NCBI RefSeq assembly: GCF_030269605.1 | Contig: NZ_BSTQ01000003.1 | Coordinates: 372,001 to 436,000 of the forward strand | From: Lentzea sp. NBRC 105346 | GTDB taxonomy: Bacteria > Actinomycetota > Actinomycetes > Mycobacteriales > Pseudonocardiaceae | Direction of reading: 5' to 3' | Length of the DNA: 64,000 bases | Shown here: positions 28,655-37,866 of the stretch, piece by piece | Numbering within the stretch: the stretch's first letter is position 1 | Layout of the letters: each line of letters opens with the position of its first letter | Program-made: the position numbers and the translations under genes | Notes under the pieces: model-generated | Database searches by the model: none | Told to the model about the DNA's origin: nothing | What the model saw: only the letters and a program-made list of their open reading frames with translations

Positions 28655-29487
28655 CGCAGGTCCAGGCCCAGGTCGAGGGCGGGCGACGAGTGCGTCAGCC
28701 CGCCCACCGCCAAGTAGTCCACCCCGGTCTCGGCGTACGCGCGGGCAACGTCCAGCGTGAGCCCGCCCGACGCCTCCAGCTTCACGCCGACCGGACGCCT
28801 CGACACGGCTTCGGCGCACTGCGCGGGCGTGAAGTTGTCCAGCAGGATCAGCTGCGCGCCCTCGGCGACGGCCTCGTCGAACTGGGCGAGCGTGTCGACC
28901 TCGACCTCGCATTCCAACGAGGGCGCGTGCGCGCGTGCGGCCCGGATGGCGGCGCCGACCGAACCGGCCGCGGCGACGTGGTTGTCCTTGATCAGCACCG
29001 CGTCACCGAGGCCGAGGCGGTGGTTGACGCCACCGCCACAGCGCACCGCGTACTTCTGCAGCAACCGCAGGCCCGGCAACGTCTTGCGGGAGTCACGAAC
29101 CGCGGCGCCCGTACCGTCGATCGCCTTCACCCACGCCGCGGTCGCGGTCGCGATGCCGGACAGGTGACAGACCAGGTTCAACGCCGTGCGCTCGGCCGTC
29201 AGCAGGCCCCGGACCGGGCCGCGCAACACCAGTGCGGGCTCGCCGGGCACGGCCTTCTCCCCGTCCGACGCCTGCGAGACGACCTCGAGATCGTCGCCCA
29301 GGACCGTGCGGAACACCTCCAGCGCCACCGGCACCCCGGCGAGCACGCCGCCGCGGCGGGGTGTGAGCTCCGCGAGCGCCACGGCATCCGCGGGCACGGT
29401 CGACGCGGTCGTCGCGTCCGGGCCGTACCGGAGGTCCTCCGCCAGAGCCGTCTCGATCACCCGGCGCGCATCGTCCCAGTCGATCAT
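28651..29487 (-). CDS. nadC: nicotinate-nucleotide pyrophosphorylase (quinolinate phosphoribosyltransferase)
   Basis: 278 residues from ATG 29487, overlapping the nadB stop by 4 nt. LTAERTALNLVCHLSGIAT, RDSRKTLPGLRLLQKYAVRCGGGVNHR and VEVDTLAQFDEAV are family hallmarks, with the RKT and KxxxxRCGG substrate-binding residues intact. It makes nicotinate mononucleotide from quinolinate and PRPP. It is the last gene of the nadA-nadB-nadC unit and ends convergently on the ABM gene. Confidence 0.98.
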   Translation of the reverse strand: MIDWDDARRVIETALAEDLRYGPDATTASTVPADAVALAELTPRRGGVLAGVPVALEVFRTVLGDDLEVVSQASDGEKAVPGEPALVLRGPVRGLLTAERTALNLVCHLSGIATATAAWVKAIDGTGAAVRDSRKTLPGLRLLQKYAVRCGGGVNHRLGLGDAVLIKDNHVAAAGSVGAAIRAARAHAPSLECEVEVDTLAQFDEAVAEGAQLILLDNFTPAQCAEAVSRRPVGVKLEASGGLTLDVARAYAETGVDYLAVGGLTHSSPALDLGLDLR

Positions 29488-31115
29488 GCGACACCTTCCG
29501 TGAGAACCGGATCCGCCAGCACCGGCTGGCCGGTCGGGGTGAGCCGCACGACCTGGCTGCGCCGCCACGCGTCCGACCGCTCGGGGAAGTCCGTACGCAC
29601 GTGGCAGCCGCGCGACTCGGTGCGTTCGGCCGCGGCGGCGATCAACGCGCGCGCCGCCATCGTCAGCGCCGCGTCCTCGACCAGTTCCCGCGTGTCCAGC
29701 ACACGGTCCACAGTGGACACATCGAGTACCGATCCAACGACCGCGAGCCCCTCGGCGTCACGGCCAATGGCCGCGTACCGGGACATGACCCGCTGCAACA
29801 GGTCCCGATCGGCGACGGGCGCGACCGGCAGCACCGGGTCGACGCCGTTGCGCGGCTCGGCGAGCAGACCGACAGCAAGATCGGTGACGATCGCCTCGGC
29901 GGCACGCGTGCCGCACACGAGCCCTTCGAGCAGACTGTTGGACGCCAGGCGGTTCGCGCCGTGCAGCCCGGTGCGCGCGACCTCACCGGCCGCGTACAGG
30001 CCGGTCACGCCGGTTCGTCCATCCACAGTGGACACCACACCGCCGCACGCGAAGTGCGCCGCGGGAGCCACCGGGATCGGGTCGACCGCCGGGTTCACGC
30101 CGGCCGCGACACACGCCGCGTAGACGGTCGGGAACCGGGTCGCCATGTCGTGCAACGACGTCGCGTCGAGGAAGACGTGGTCGTCCACACCGCCCGGCTC
30201 GAGCGCCATGTGCCGGGTGATCGCGGCCGCCACGACGTCGCGCGGCGCGAGGTCCTCCAGCGGGTGCACGCCCTGCATCACGCGCGCGCCGGTCGCGTCG
30301 ACGAGGATCGCGCCCTCGCCGCGCACCGCCTCGGTGACCAACGGGCACCGGCCGCGTGCGCCGCGTCCGGTATAGAGCACGGTCGGGTGGAACTGCACGA
30401 ACTCGACGTCCGCGGCGACCGCGCCCGCGCGCAACGCCAGCGCCAGGCCGTCGCCCGTCGCGACCGCCGGGTTCGAGGTCGCCTGGTACATCTGCCCGAG
30501 GCCGCCGGTCGCCAGCAGTACGGCCGGAGCGCCGAGCACGCCGGGCACGCCGTTGCCGTCCAGCACGAGCAATCCGCACACGGCGCCGAGCGGCGTCCGG
30601 ATCGCGTCGACCGCGACGTGGTTCTCCAGCAACGGAACCCGGCCGTCCACGGTGGCCTTCAGCAACGCGCGCTCGACCTCGGCGCCGGTCGCGTCACCGC
30701 CCGCGTGCACGACGCGGAACGCGCTGTGCCCGCCTTCGCGGGTGCGCTCCAGCGTGCCGTCGCCCTTGGCGTCGAACATCGCGCCGAGTGAGCGAAGCCG
30801 TTGCACGGCCTCAGGACCGTCGCTGATGATCGCCGCGACCGCGGCCTCGTCGCACAGACCGGCGCCCGCGACGAGCGTGTCCGCGATGTGCGCCTGGACC
30901 GTGTCGCCGGGGTCGTGCTCCTGCGGCAGCACGACCGCGACGCCCCCCTGGGCGTACCGCGTGTTGCCGTCGTCGCCGGACGCCTTGGTCACGACCAGAA
31001 CGCGAAGTCCCAGCTCACGGGCTCGCAGCGCGGCGGTCAAGCCCGCCACGCCGGTGCCGACCACGATGAGGTCGGCCCGCGCCTCCCACACAGGGCCCAA
31101 AACGGTCTCTGTCAT
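29484..31115 (-). CDS. nadB: L-aspartate oxidase
   Basis: 543 residues. FAD dinucleotide fold [19 protein letters not shown] (~16-34), then [39 protein letters not shown] with the catalytic His/Arg region, FVQFHPTVL and the C-terminal [25 protein letters not shown]. It oxidises aspartate to iminoaspartate for quinolinate synthase. ATG 31115 overlaps the nadA stop (ATGA); the ~20 kDa of open frame upstream belongs to nadA's shadow. Length and motifs are complete. Confidence 0.97.
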   Translation of the reverse strand: MTETVLGPVWEARADLIVVGTGVAGLTAALRARELGLRVLVVTKASGDDGNTRYAQGGVAVVLPQEHDPGDTVQAHIADTLVAGAGLCDEAAVAAIISDGPEAVQRLRSLGAMFDAKGDGTLERTREGGHSAFRVVHAGGDATGAEVERALLKATVDGRVPLLENHVAVDAIRTPLGAVCGLLVLDGNGVPGVLGAPAVLLATGGLGQMYQATSNPAVATGDGLALALRAGAVAADVEFVQFHPTVLYTGRGARGRCPLVTEAVRGEGAILVDATGARVMQGVHPLEDLAPRDVVAAAITRHMALEPGGVDDHVFLDATSLHDMATRFPTVYAACVAAGVNPAVDPIPVAPAAHFACGGVVSTVDGRTGVTGLYAAGEVARTGLHGANRLASNSLLEGLVCGTRAAEAIVTDLAVGLLAEPRNGVDPVLPVAPVADRDLLQRVMSRYAAIGRDAEGLAVVGSVLDVSTVDRVLDTRELVEDAALTMAARALIAAAAERTESRGCHVRTDFPERSDAWRRSQVVRLTPTGQPVLADPVLTEGVA

Positions 31116-32125
31116 TCCCCGCCGCCTGGCTGCCCGATCTCGATCATGCGCTGCACGGCGCCCTGCGCCTTCTTCGCGGTCTCCAGGTCGACGTGCACCT
31201 CGTCCAGGCCGTCGCGCACGCAGCGCAGCAGGGCTGCCGGCGTGATCATCTTCATGTAGGTGCACGACGCGCGGTCGTTGACGGCGCGGAAGTCGATCTC
31301 CGGGGCGGCCTTGCGCAGCTGGTGCAGCATGCCGACCTCGGTGGCCACGAGGACCTTGCGGGCGTTGGTCGAACGCGCGGCGGTGATCATGTCGCCGGTC
31401 GAGAGGATCTTGACCTTCTCGGACGGGACGATGCCCTCGCCGCTCAGGTACAGCGCGGACGTCGCGCACCCGCACTCCGGGTGGATGAACAGGTCCGCGT
31501 CCGGGTTCTGCGCGGCGCGCTCGGCCAGCTCGGGGCCGTTGATGCCGGCGTGCACGTGGCACTCCCCCGCCCAGATGTGCAGGTTCTCGCGGCCGGTCTC
31601 GCGCTTCACGTGCGCGCCCAGGAACTGGTCCGGGCAGAACAGCACCTCGCGGTCGGCCGGGATCGACCGGACGACGTCGACCGCGTTGGACGACGTGCAG
31701 CAGATGTCCGTCTCGGCCTTCACCTCGGCGGTCGTGTTCACGTACGACACGACGACCGCGTTCGGGTATTGCGCCTTCCACTCGCGCAGCTGCGCGCCGG
31801 TGATCGAGTCGGCGAGCGAGCAGCCCGCGCGCTCGTCCGGGATGAGCACCGTCTTGTCCGGCGAGAGGATCTTCGCGGTCTCGGCCATGAAGTGCACGCC
31901 GCAGAAGATGATCGTGCTCGCGTCGCTCTGCGCCGCGATCCGGCTGAGCGCCAGCGAGTCGCCGGTGTGGTGCGCGATGTCCTGGATCTCCGGCAGCTGG
32001 TAGTTGTGCGCCAGGATGACGGCGTCACGCTCCTTGGCCAGGCGCAGCACCTCCTCGCGCCACGCGGCGTCCGGCTCGACTCCGCCGAACACACCCGACG
32101 CGGTCCGTTCGACCACCGCGGTCAT
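31112..32125 (-). CDS. nadA: quinolinate synthase A
   Basis: 337 residues. Three-fold repeated domain with the [4Fe-4S] cysteines in [29 protein letters not shown] and [33 protein letters not shown] binds the substrate phosphate. It condenses iminoaspartate with DHAP to quinolinate. First gene of nadABC; the promoter region is shared with divergent nrtR and holds a 23-bp inverted repeat. Confidence 0.97.
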   Translation of the reverse strand: MTAVVERTASGVFGGVEPDAAWREEVLRLAKERDAVILAHNYQLPEIQDIAHHTGDSLALSRIAAQSDASTIIFCGVHFMAETAKILSPDKTVLIPDERAGCSLADSITGAQLREWKAQYPNAVVVSYVNTTAEVKAETDICCTSSNAVDVVRSIPADREVLFCPDQFLGAHVKRETGRENLHIWAGECHVHAGINGPELAERAAQNPDADLFIHPECGCATSALYLSGEGIVPSEKVKILSTGDMITAARSTNARKVLVATEVGMLHQLRKAAPEIDFRAVNDRASCTYMKMITPAALLRCVRDGLDEVHVDLETAKKAQGAVQRMIEIGQPGGGE

Positions 32126-32150
32126 AGCTGCCTCCTCGACCCCTTCCAGG

Positions 32151-32173
32151 GTTTTCGCCTAACGGTCGAAAAC
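32151..32173. promoter_or_regulatory. inverted repeat in the nadA-nrtR divergent region, probable NrtR operator
   Basis: GTTTTCG, nine bases, then CGAAAAC: a perfect inverted repeat in the 69-nt gap between nadA (start 32125) and nrtR (start 32195). NrtR proteins repress NAD genes and sense ADP-ribose-type ligands, so an operator is expected here. A -10-like TAGTAT follows at 32182-32187 toward nrtR. Confidence 0.75.
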
Positions 32174-32194
32174 GGGGTCGATAGTATCAGCCGA

Positions 32195-32899
32195 GTGGGT
32201 GTCGCGGGGCATGAGGTTCTGGCCGCAGTTCTCCAGGTGAGAGCGGGATCACTCCAGGTCATGCTCTGGCAGCGCGCCAGGGAACCGCATGCTCACCGCT
32301 GGTCACTGCCGGGCGGCGGGTTGCGCCCGGATGAAGACGTGGAGACGTCCATCCGGCGGCAGCTGGCCGAGAAGGTGGACGTGAGACAACTCTCACACGT
32401 CGAGCAGCTGGCCGTTTTCAGCGCCCCGGACCGCGTTCCGGACCAACGGGTCGTCGCCACGGCGTTCCTCGGTCTCGTCCCCTCGGACGTGGATCCGGTG
32501 GTCCCGTCCGACACGCGCTGGCATCCCGTGGACGCGCTGCCTCCCACGGCGTTCGACCACAAGGCGATCGTGCTGCGGGCCCGTTCCCGCCTGGCCGCGA
32601 AGCTGTCGTACACGAACCTCGGCTTCGCCCTGGCTCCACCGGAGTTCACGATCTCGGCGCTGCGGTCGCTGTACTCGGCCGCGCTGGGCTACCGGGTCTC
32701 CGCGACGAACCTGCAGCGGGTGCTGTCGCGCCGCGGCCTGCTGGAACCGACCGGCGACACCTCTCCCCCCGGCCCGTCGGGCGGCCGGCCGGCGGCGCTC
32801 TTCCGTTTCAGCGCAAGGGGAATCCTCGTGACCGACCCGTTCGCCGTACTGAGACCGCCGGGCGGTGGCCGTCCGGCAGGCGCGTCCGGCACGCCGTAA
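32195..32899 (+). CDS. nrtR: NrtR-type Nudix-related regulator of NAD synthesis
   Basis: 234 residues from GTG 32195. A Nudix domain (~8-135) carries a decayed Nudix box: GGGLRPDEDVETSIRRQLAEKVDV has RQLAEK where active enzymes have REUxEE, so it should bind rather than cleave its ligand. A winged-helix follows (FTISALRSLYSAALGYRVSATNLQRVLSRRGLLEPTG, ~150-195) with a Pro/Gly-rich tail. The divergent layout with nadABC matches mycobacterial Rv1593c and nadABC. It probably represses both nadABC and itself by binding 32151-32173. Confidence 0.9.
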   Translation: MGVAGHEVLAAVLQVRAGSLQVMLWQRAREPHAHRWSLPGGGLRPDEDVETSIRRQLAEKVDVRQLSHVEQLAVFSAPDRVPDQRVVATAFLGLVPSDVDPVVPSDTRWHPVDALPPTAFDHKAIVLRARSRLAAKLSYTNLGFALAPPEFTISALRSLYSAALGYRVSATNLQRVLSRRGLLEPTGDTSPPGPSGGRPAALFRFSARGILVTDPFAVLRPPGGGRPAGASGTP

Positions 32900-32908
32900 C
32901 GTGGACGC

Positions 32909-33589
32909 GTGGCCGAGACGCTTCCACTCTTCCCCCTGGGCACCGTGCTGCTGCCCGGAGCGTCGCTGCCGCTGCACATCTTCGAGCCGCGCTACCGCCA
33001 GCTGACCGTCGACCTGATGACGGGCACGCTCCCGTCCCGCACCTTCGGGGTCGTCTGCATCAAGCAGGGCTGGGAGGTCGGCCTCGACAACGTGGAGTCG
33101 ATGCACGACATCGGCTGCGCCGCCGAACTGCGCGAGGCCGTGCCGCTGAGCGACGGCCGCTTCGACATCGTCGCGCGCGGGGAGCGCCGGTTCCGCGTCA
33201 TCGACGTCGACTCCACCTCCGCTCCGTACCTGATCGGATCGATTGAGTGGCTCTCGGACGCGCCCGTTCCCACCGCGGCGCGCGAGGTGATCCCGTTACT
33301 GGAAGCGGGCGCTCGGACCGCGCACGAGCGGTACTGCGCGGCCGCCTGGAAGCCCGAGGACTGGACCGCGCCGCCGGACGACACGCCTCTGGGGGCGTTG
33401 TCGTACGTGATCGCGTCGGATGCCCTGTTGCCGGTCGAGGATCGGCAGCGGCTGCTGGAGGAGGGGTCGCCGGCCCGGCGGTTGCGGCTCGTGCGGAAGA
33501 TGCTGCATCGGGAGACCGGGATTCTGCAGGCCCTGCACGCTGTGCCCGTGCCGCTGACCGAGTTCGGGCACGTGCCTTCGCCGAACTAG
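32909..33589 (+). CDS. LON substrate-binding-domain protein
   Basis: 226 residues from GTG 32909, 9 nt after nrtR. It starts LPLFPLGTVLLPGASLPLHIFEPRYRQL, the signature of the Lon N-terminal (PUA-like) domain, but has no ATPase or protease, so it is the stand-alone form found widely in actinobacteria. It may bind unfolded or damaged proteins. The closeness to nrtR may allow read-through. Its stop overlaps the convergent pentapeptide gene stop in CTAG at 33586-33589. Confidence 0.9.
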   Translation: MAETLPLFPLGTVLLPGASLPLHIFEPRYRQLTVDLMTGTLPSRTFGVVCIKQGWEVGLDNVESMHDIGCAAELREAVPLSDGRFDIVARGERRFRVIDVDSTSAPYLIGSIEWLSDAPVPTAAREVIPLLEAGARTAHERYCAAAWKPEDWTAPPDDTPLGALSYVIASDALLPVEDRQRLLEEGSPARRLRLVRKMLHRETGILQALHAVPVPLTEFGHVPSPN

Positions 33590-34605
33590 TTGCTCACCCA
33601 CCAAGCGCCCTTGGTGTTCAGGTCGTACTGGGCGCGCTCGGTTATCGCGGCGTCGTGCTTGGCGCCGGTGAAGTCGACGTTCTCGATCCGCGCGTCGGTC
33701 AGGTCGGCCTGCGTGAGGTCGGCGCCGACCAGCTTCACGTTCCTGAAGAAGTTGTTTCCCAGCTTCGCCGCGTTCAGCTTCGCCCCGGTCAGATCCACGT
33801 CCTCGAGGAACACGTACCCGTTCAGCTCGGCCCCCTTCAGCTCGGCGCCGACGAGCGTGGCCCCGGCCAACTTCACGAGACTGCCGCTCGCAAGGTTCAG
33901 CTTCGCCTCGGTCAGGTCGGCGCCCTCCAGAGCGAACAGGGACAGGTCGGCGCGGTTCGCCTCGATCTGCGCGAGGCAGGTGTTGCGCAGATCCACGTTC
34001 GACCGCCGGTCCTGGAACTCCTCGCGGGTCAGCACCCGCCGTCCCAGCACGACGAACGCGGCCTGCACGTCCGCCGGCGTCTTCGGGCAGGTGGCCTGCC
34101 TCGGGCTCGCGGTGCGGATGAACGCGCTCAGCACCTCGACGACCGTCAGCCGGTCGCGCGGCGAGTCGACCGCGATGCGCTCCAACGCGAAGATGCCGCC
34201 CAGGCGTACCTGCAAGTCGGGCCTGCCCAGCTGGTCGATGGCCTTGGTGTAGCGGTCGGTGATCTGGCCCTGCTCGGCCACGGCGATCTGGTCGTGGGTC
34301 GCGCGCAGGGACAACGCCGTGAACACCAGGGCGCCCAGTGCCGTGAACGCGGTGACCATCGTCGCCAGCTGGGTGCGGTCCACCGGCGGTTTCTCTGCCG
34401 GCGTTGTCTTTGGACGGCTGCGCCACCACACGACGGCCGCCGCGGCCGCCAGCGTGATGACCAGGCCGACGATCCACCAGCGGCCGAGCCAGTCCAGGAC
34501 GGTCTGCCACGCCGGCAGCACGTCCGCGTGCGCCAGCTCCGCGACGAGCGCGCCCAGCGCCAATGCGGCGAGGGCCGCGCTGATCAGCTTTGCTCTGTTC
34601 CGCAT
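33586..34605 (-). CDS. membrane-anchored pentapeptide-repeat protein
   Basis: 339 residues: two N-terminal transmembrane helices (LISAALAALALGALVAEL and WWIVGLVITLAAAAAVVWW, ~6-62), a third amphipathic/hydrophobic segment near 85-105 (LATMVTAFTALGALVFTAL), a helical region with ITDRYTKAIDQLGRPDLQVRLGGIFALERIA, and pentapeptide repeats at ~215-325 (ADLTEAKLNLA, ATLVGAELKGAEL, VDLTGAKLNAAKL, ADLTQADLTDA). The layout resembles the widespread actinobacterial RYTKAIDQLG pentapeptide family. Beta-helix repeats may bind a partner; no enzyme motif. It shares its stop with the LON gene. Confidence 0.9.
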   Translation of the reverse strand: MRNRAKLISAALAALALGALVAELAHADVLPAWQTVLDWLGRWWIVGLVITLAAAAAVVWWRSRPKTTPAEKPPVDRTQLATMVTAFTALGALVFTALSLRATHDQIAVAEQGQITDRYTKAIDQLGRPDLQVRLGGIFALERIAVDSPRDRLTVVEVLSAFIRTASPRQATCPKTPADVQAAFVVLGRRVLTREEFQDRRSNVDLRNTCLAQIEANRADLSLFALEGADLTEAKLNLASGSLVKLAGATLVGAELKGAELNGYVFLEDVDLTGAKLNAAKLGNNFFRNVKLVGADLTQADLTDARIENVDFTGAKHDAAITERAQYDLNTKGAWWVSN

Positions 34606-34650
34606 ATCCGGTTAGTCGTCACGTGATGCCCGAGTGTCACCCTTGGCCGC

Positions 34651-34959
34651 ATGACCGTCTGGCACCTCCGGCGCGGCGACGAGCTGCTCGGCACGATCAC
34701 GATCACCGATGGCGACTTCCCCTGGCTGTCCGGCCGCTTCGCGCCCGAGCCGGGGTTCGCCGAGTTCGCGCCGCTCTTCGCCGAAGAACTGGCTCTGCTG
34801 GAATCCGAGGACTGGGAGGCGTGGGAGGCCGCCTACGACCGCATCAGCGGCCAGCTCACCCTCGTCGCACCCGACGGTCCGGTCGCCGAGTTCCTCCTCC
34901 ACGTCCAAGGCGACGAGGCCTGGTTCCGCTGGAGCGACGAACCCTTCGACCAGGATTGA
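34651..34959 (+). CDS. small acidic protein of unknown family
   Basis: 102 residues (MTVWHLRRGDELLGTITITD ...). The sequence is acidic and rich in Trp (WLSGRF, EDWEAWEAAYDRI, EAWFRWSDEP), and a beta-start/helix pattern is likely. It is divergent from the pentapeptide gene with a 45-nt gap. Short proteins starting WHLRRGDELLGTI are common in actinomycetes, but I cannot give a function. It ends 98 nt before the MFS gene, which has its own palindromic site. Confidence 0.75.
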   Translation: MTVWHLRRGDELLGTITITDGDFPWLSGRFAPEPGFAEFAPLFAEELALLESEDWEAWEAAYDRISGQLTLVAPDGPVAEFLLHVQGDEAWFRWSDEPFDQD

Positions 34960-34984
34960 GGGATCGTGGGATTGCCCCCTTGTC

Positions 34985-35001
34985 GGATTGTTCAACAATC
35001 C
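34985..35001. promoter_or_regulatory. GntR/FadR-type operator before the MFS-ycsI pair
   Basis: GGATTGTTCAACAATCC is a perfect palindrome with 8-nt arms and one central base. The core TTGTTCAACAA fits the FadR-subfamily GntR consensus TNGTNNNACNA. It is 57 nt before the MFS start. No GntR gene is inside the window. Confidence 0.7.
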
Positions 35002-35057
35002 TCTACTGTGAGCCAGGCAACACCGCTGGCTACCCTCCTGGCTGCGAGGTGCACTGG

Positions 35058-36308
35058 ATGAGCACGAACACAACCACCGAGAGGCCGTTCGCCTGGTTCC
35101 GCACGCTGGGCCGCAACGGCAAGCGCGCGTTCGTGGGCGCGTTCGGCGGCTACGGCCTGGACTCCTACGACTACTGGGTCCTGCCACTGAGCCTGGTCGC
35201 GATCACGTCGTACTTCCACATCAGCAAGGGACAGGCGGGCCTGCTCGGCACGGCCACGCTCATCCTCAGCGCGCTGGGCGGTGCGGTCGCGGGCATCATG
35301 GCCGACCGGATCGGCCGCTCCAAGACCTTGATGATCACGGTCGGCACGTATGCGCTGTTCACCGTGCTGTGCGGGTTCGCGCCGAACTACGAGACGCTGC
35401 TGGTCTTCCGCGCGCTCCAAGGACTCGGCTTCGGCGGTGAGTGGGCGGCGGGCGCGATCCTGGTCGCCGAGTACTGCCGCCCGCACTACCGGGGCCGCAC
35501 GGTGGCGTTCATCCAGAGCGCCTGGGCCGTCGGCTGGGGGCTCGCGGTCATCGTCTACACGCTGGTGTTCGAGTTCGTCAGCCAGGACACCGCGTGGCGC
35601 GTGATGTTCTGGACCGGCGCGCTCCCCGCGGTGCTGATCTTCTACGTGCGGCGCAACGTCGAGGACAACCCCGAGGTCACCAGGCGGCGCCAGGAAAGCC
35701 CGGTCAAGGGGACCTTCGCGAAGATCTTCCAGGGTGAGGTCGGCCGCAAGACGTTGTTCGCCGCCATCCTCGCGACCGGCGTGCAGGGCGGCTACTACAC
35801 GCTCGCGACGTGGCTGCCCGCGTACCTCAAGACCGAGCGCCACCTCACGGTCGTCGGCACCGGCGGGTACCTCGCGTTCCTCATCGTCGGCGCGTTCACC
35901 GGGTACGTCACCGGCGGCTACCTGACCGACTACCTCGGGCGTAAACGGACGTTCACGCTGTTCGCGGTGGCCAGCGCCATCCTGATCGTCGGCTACACGC
36001 AGATTCCCAACGGCGCCAACACGTTGGTGATGTTCCTCGGCTTCCCGCTCGGGTTCTGCATGTCCGCGATCTTCAGCGGGTTCGGCAGCTACCTCGCCGA
36101 GCTGTACCCGCACGAGCTGCGCGGCACCGGCCAGGGCTTCACGTACAACTTCGGGCGCGCGTTCGGCGCGGTGTTCCCCGGACTCGTCGGGTTCCTGGCC
36201 GACAGCTGGGGTATCGGCGGCGCCATGGTGTTCGCCGCGGTCGCTTACGGCATCGCGGTGCTGGCGCTGATCCCGTTGCCCGAGACCGCGAACTCGGACC
36301 TGTCGTGA
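35058..36308 (+). CDS. MFS transporter (organic-acid/sialate type)
   Basis: 416 residues, 12 predicted helices. Signature GGAVAGIMADRIGRSKTLMI follows helix 2, FRALQGLGFGGEWAAGAILVAEY helix 4 (typical of the benzoate/sialate/aromatic acid:H+ symporters), and TGGYLTDYLGRKRTFTL helix 8. It probably imports an organic acid by proton symport. ATG 35058 is preceded by GCGAGG; the YcsI gene overlaps its stop (GTGA at 36305-36308), so uptake and the putative hydro-lyase form one operon behind the GntR-type site. Confidence 0.92.
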   Translation: MSTNTTTERPFAWFRTLGRNGKRAFVGAFGGYGLDSYDYWVLPLSLVAITSYFHISKGQAGLLGTATLILSALGGAVAGIMADRIGRSKTLMITVGTYALFTVLCGFAPNYETLLVFRALQGLGFGGEWAAGAILVAEYCRPHYRGRTVAFIQSAWAVGWGLAVIVYTLVFEFVSQDTAWRVMFWTGALPAVLIFYVRRNVEDNPEVTRRRQESPVKGTFAKIFQGEVGRKTLFAAILATGVQGGYYTLATWLPAYLKTERHLTVVGTGGYLAFLIVGAFTGYVTGGYLTDYLGRKRTFTLFAVASAILIVGYTQIPNGANTLVMFLGFPLGFCMSAIFSGFGSYLAELYPHELRGTGQGFTYNFGRAFGAVFPGLVGFLADSWGIGGAMVFAAVAYGIAVLALIPLPETANSDLS

Positions 36309-37027
36309 CCACGTCGGGGGTCGCGCCCGGCTACGCGCAGGCCAACCTGATCGCGGTGCCGCGGGACTGGGCGTACGACGTTCTCCTGTTCGCGCAACGC
36401 AACCCGAAGCCGTGCCCGATCCTCGACGTCACCGACGAAGGCGAGACCACCAGCCACCTCGCCCCCGGCAAGGACATCCGATCCCACATCCCGCGCTACC
36501 GGGTGTGGGAGCACGGCGAGCTGACCGAAGAGCCCGAGGACGTCACCGAGTACTGGCGCGACGACCTGGTGAGCTTCCTGATCGGCTGCAGCTTCTCCTT
36601 CGAGACGCTGCTCGTCCAAGCGGGCGTGCCGTTGCGCCATATCGACCAACGCAAGAACGTCGCGATGTACGTGACGAACCGCGAATGCCGGCCGGCGGAA
36701 CGGATGCACGGGCCGCTGGTGGTCTCCATGCGCTGGATCCCGGAGTCCGATGTGGACACCGCGGTGAAGACCACCGCCATGATGCCCGCCGTGCACGGGG
36801 CGCCGGTTCACATCGGTGCCCCGGAGGAGCTCGGGATCAAGGACATCACGGCCCCGGACGAAGGCGAGTACGCGGAACCGGAACCCGGTGACGTGCCGGT
36901 GTTCTGGGCCTGCGGGGTGACACCGCAGATGGCACTGCGAAAGTCGAAACCGCCGTTCGCCATCACGCACGCGCCGGGTCAGATGTTCGTCACCGACGTG
37001 CCGGACGCGACCTACCTGGTGTCGTGA
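36305..37027 (+). CDS. YcsI-family (DUF1445) putative hydro-lyase
   Basis: 240 residues. YAQANLIAVPRDWAYDVLLFAQRNPKPCPILDV, FLIGCSFSFETLLVQAGVPLRHI, NVAMYVTNRECRPAERMHGPLVVSMRW and FWACGVTPQMALRKSKPPFAITHAPGQMFVTDV are the conserved blocks of this family, which has been linked to D-glutamate cyclase or hydro-lyase reactions. Joint occurrence with an MFS porter suggests that it processes the imported acid. Its stop lies inside the left arm of the 20-bp terminator hairpin. Confidence 0.9.
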   Translation: MTTSGVAPGYAQANLIAVPRDWAYDVLLFAQRNPKPCPILDVTDEGETTSHLAPGKDIRSHIPRYRVWEHGELTEEPEDVTEYWRDDLVSFLIGCSFSFETLLVQAGVPLRHIDQRKNVAMYVTNRECRPAERMHGPLVVSMRWIPESDVDTAVKTTAMMPAVHGAPVHIGAPEELGIKDITAPDEGEYAEPEPGDVPVFWACGVTPQMALRKSKPPFAITHAPGQMFVTDVPDATYLVS

Positions 37028-37066
37028 GTGGTTTCCGTCGTCATAGCGACGGAAACCACTCACGAC
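37021..37066. terminator. perfect 20-bp hairpin between ycsI and DUF2567 genes
   Basis: Arms 37021-37040 and 37047-37066 pair perfectly (20 bp) around TCATAG. The left arm contains the stop of the YcsI gene and the right arm ends exactly at the convergent DUF2567 stop, so it fills the whole junction. Probably a bidirectional terminator without a U-tract. Confidence 0.88.
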
Positions 37067-37654
37067 CTAGCCCAGTCGGCGCCCCAAGTCGTCGAGGCCG
37101 TTCCACGCAGCGCAACAGCCGTAGGCCAGCGCCGTGGCGAGCGGCCACGCGAGCAGCCCCCACCACGTCTCCAGGCTGGGGGCCTCGGCCACCACCTGGT
37201 TGACCTTCAAATCCGCCGGAATCGCGTAGATGCCCGCCGCCGACCCGAGGCCGGTCGTCTGCGCCACCCACGCGGCGCCCAGCGAGCCCAGGACCGCGGC
37301 GAGCATGATCACCGGGCCGCGACGCTGGCGCAGCAGCCACATGCCGATGCCCGTCACCAGGCCGAGCCCGAGGCCGAGCATCACGAACACCATCAGCGCG
37401 TCCAGCCGGTGGTAGCTCTCCAGGCCGACCGGGAACGGCTTGCCGTTCTCCAGGATGATCTTGTTCTGGGCCGGCGCGAGGCGCGCCCACAGCCAGCCCG
37501 CGGGCAGGCCGAGCATCGGGATCGAGAAGAGCACGGCGATGGCCGGGACCAGGTCGCGCTTGACCACCACGCGCGGCCGCGCCCGGACGAAGTAGTAGAC
37601 GTACGCCGGTTCCGGAGCAGGGTCGATGCGAACCGGTGCCGCCTTGTCTTCCAT
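37067..37654 (-). CDS. DUF2567 membrane protein downstream of bioB-bsaP
   Basis: 195 residues from ATG 37654. Four hydrophobic helices (DLVPAIAVLFSIPMLGLPAGWLW; ALMVFVMLGLGLGLVTGIGMW; GPVIMLAAVLGSLGAAWVA; WGLLAWPLATALAYGCCAAWN), with a loop carrying the AxxQNKIILENGKPFPVGLESYHRLDA segment. Order and size match mycobacterial Rv1591, which follows bioB and Rv1590. The 10-nt gap to bsaP suggests one operon. Function unknown. Confidence 0.88.
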   Translation of the reverse strand: MEDKAAPVRIDPAPEPAYVYYFVRARPRVVVKRDLVPAIAVLFSIPMLGLPAGWLWARLAPAQNKIILENGKPFPVGLESYHRLDALMVFVMLGLGLGLVTGIGMWLLRQRRGPVIMLAAVLGSLGAAWVAQTTGLGSAAGIYAIPADLKVNQVVAEAPSLETWWGLLAWPLATALAYGCCAAWNGLDDLGRRLG

Positions 37655-37664
37655 TCGCGAAAGG

Positions 37665-37856
37665 TTACCGCGCCGAGGTGATCTCGCCGTGACGGCTGCA
37701 CCGGGCCGTCCACCCGTCCGGGGTGACCTGAACGACCATGCGCCGCGCACAGGACGAGCAGTAGCGCGGCGGGTCGATGAAGGACAGCCGCTTCTCGCAC
37801 GCGGAGTGGTCGCCCTCGGCCGTGGGTTTCCCGCAGTACGAACAGAACTCGTTCAC
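37665..37856 (-). CDS. bsaP: biotin synthase auxiliary protein BsaP
   Basis: 63 residues from GTG 37856, 10 nt after bioB. Six cysteines: Cys5, Cys8, Cys20, Cys33, Cys36 and Cys53 in [18 protein letters not shown] and ARCSRH. The mycobacterial homologue (Rv1590) is reported as an iron-sulfur-binding helper needed for BioB activity. The bioB-bsaP-DUF2567 order and cysteine layout make the assignment firm, though metal content cannot be read from sequence. Confidence 0.92.
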   Translation of the reverse strand: MNEFCSYCGKPTAEGDHSACEKRLSFIDPPRYCSSCARRMVVQVTPDGWTARCSRHGEITSAR

Positions 37857-37866
37857 AGTGCTCGTC

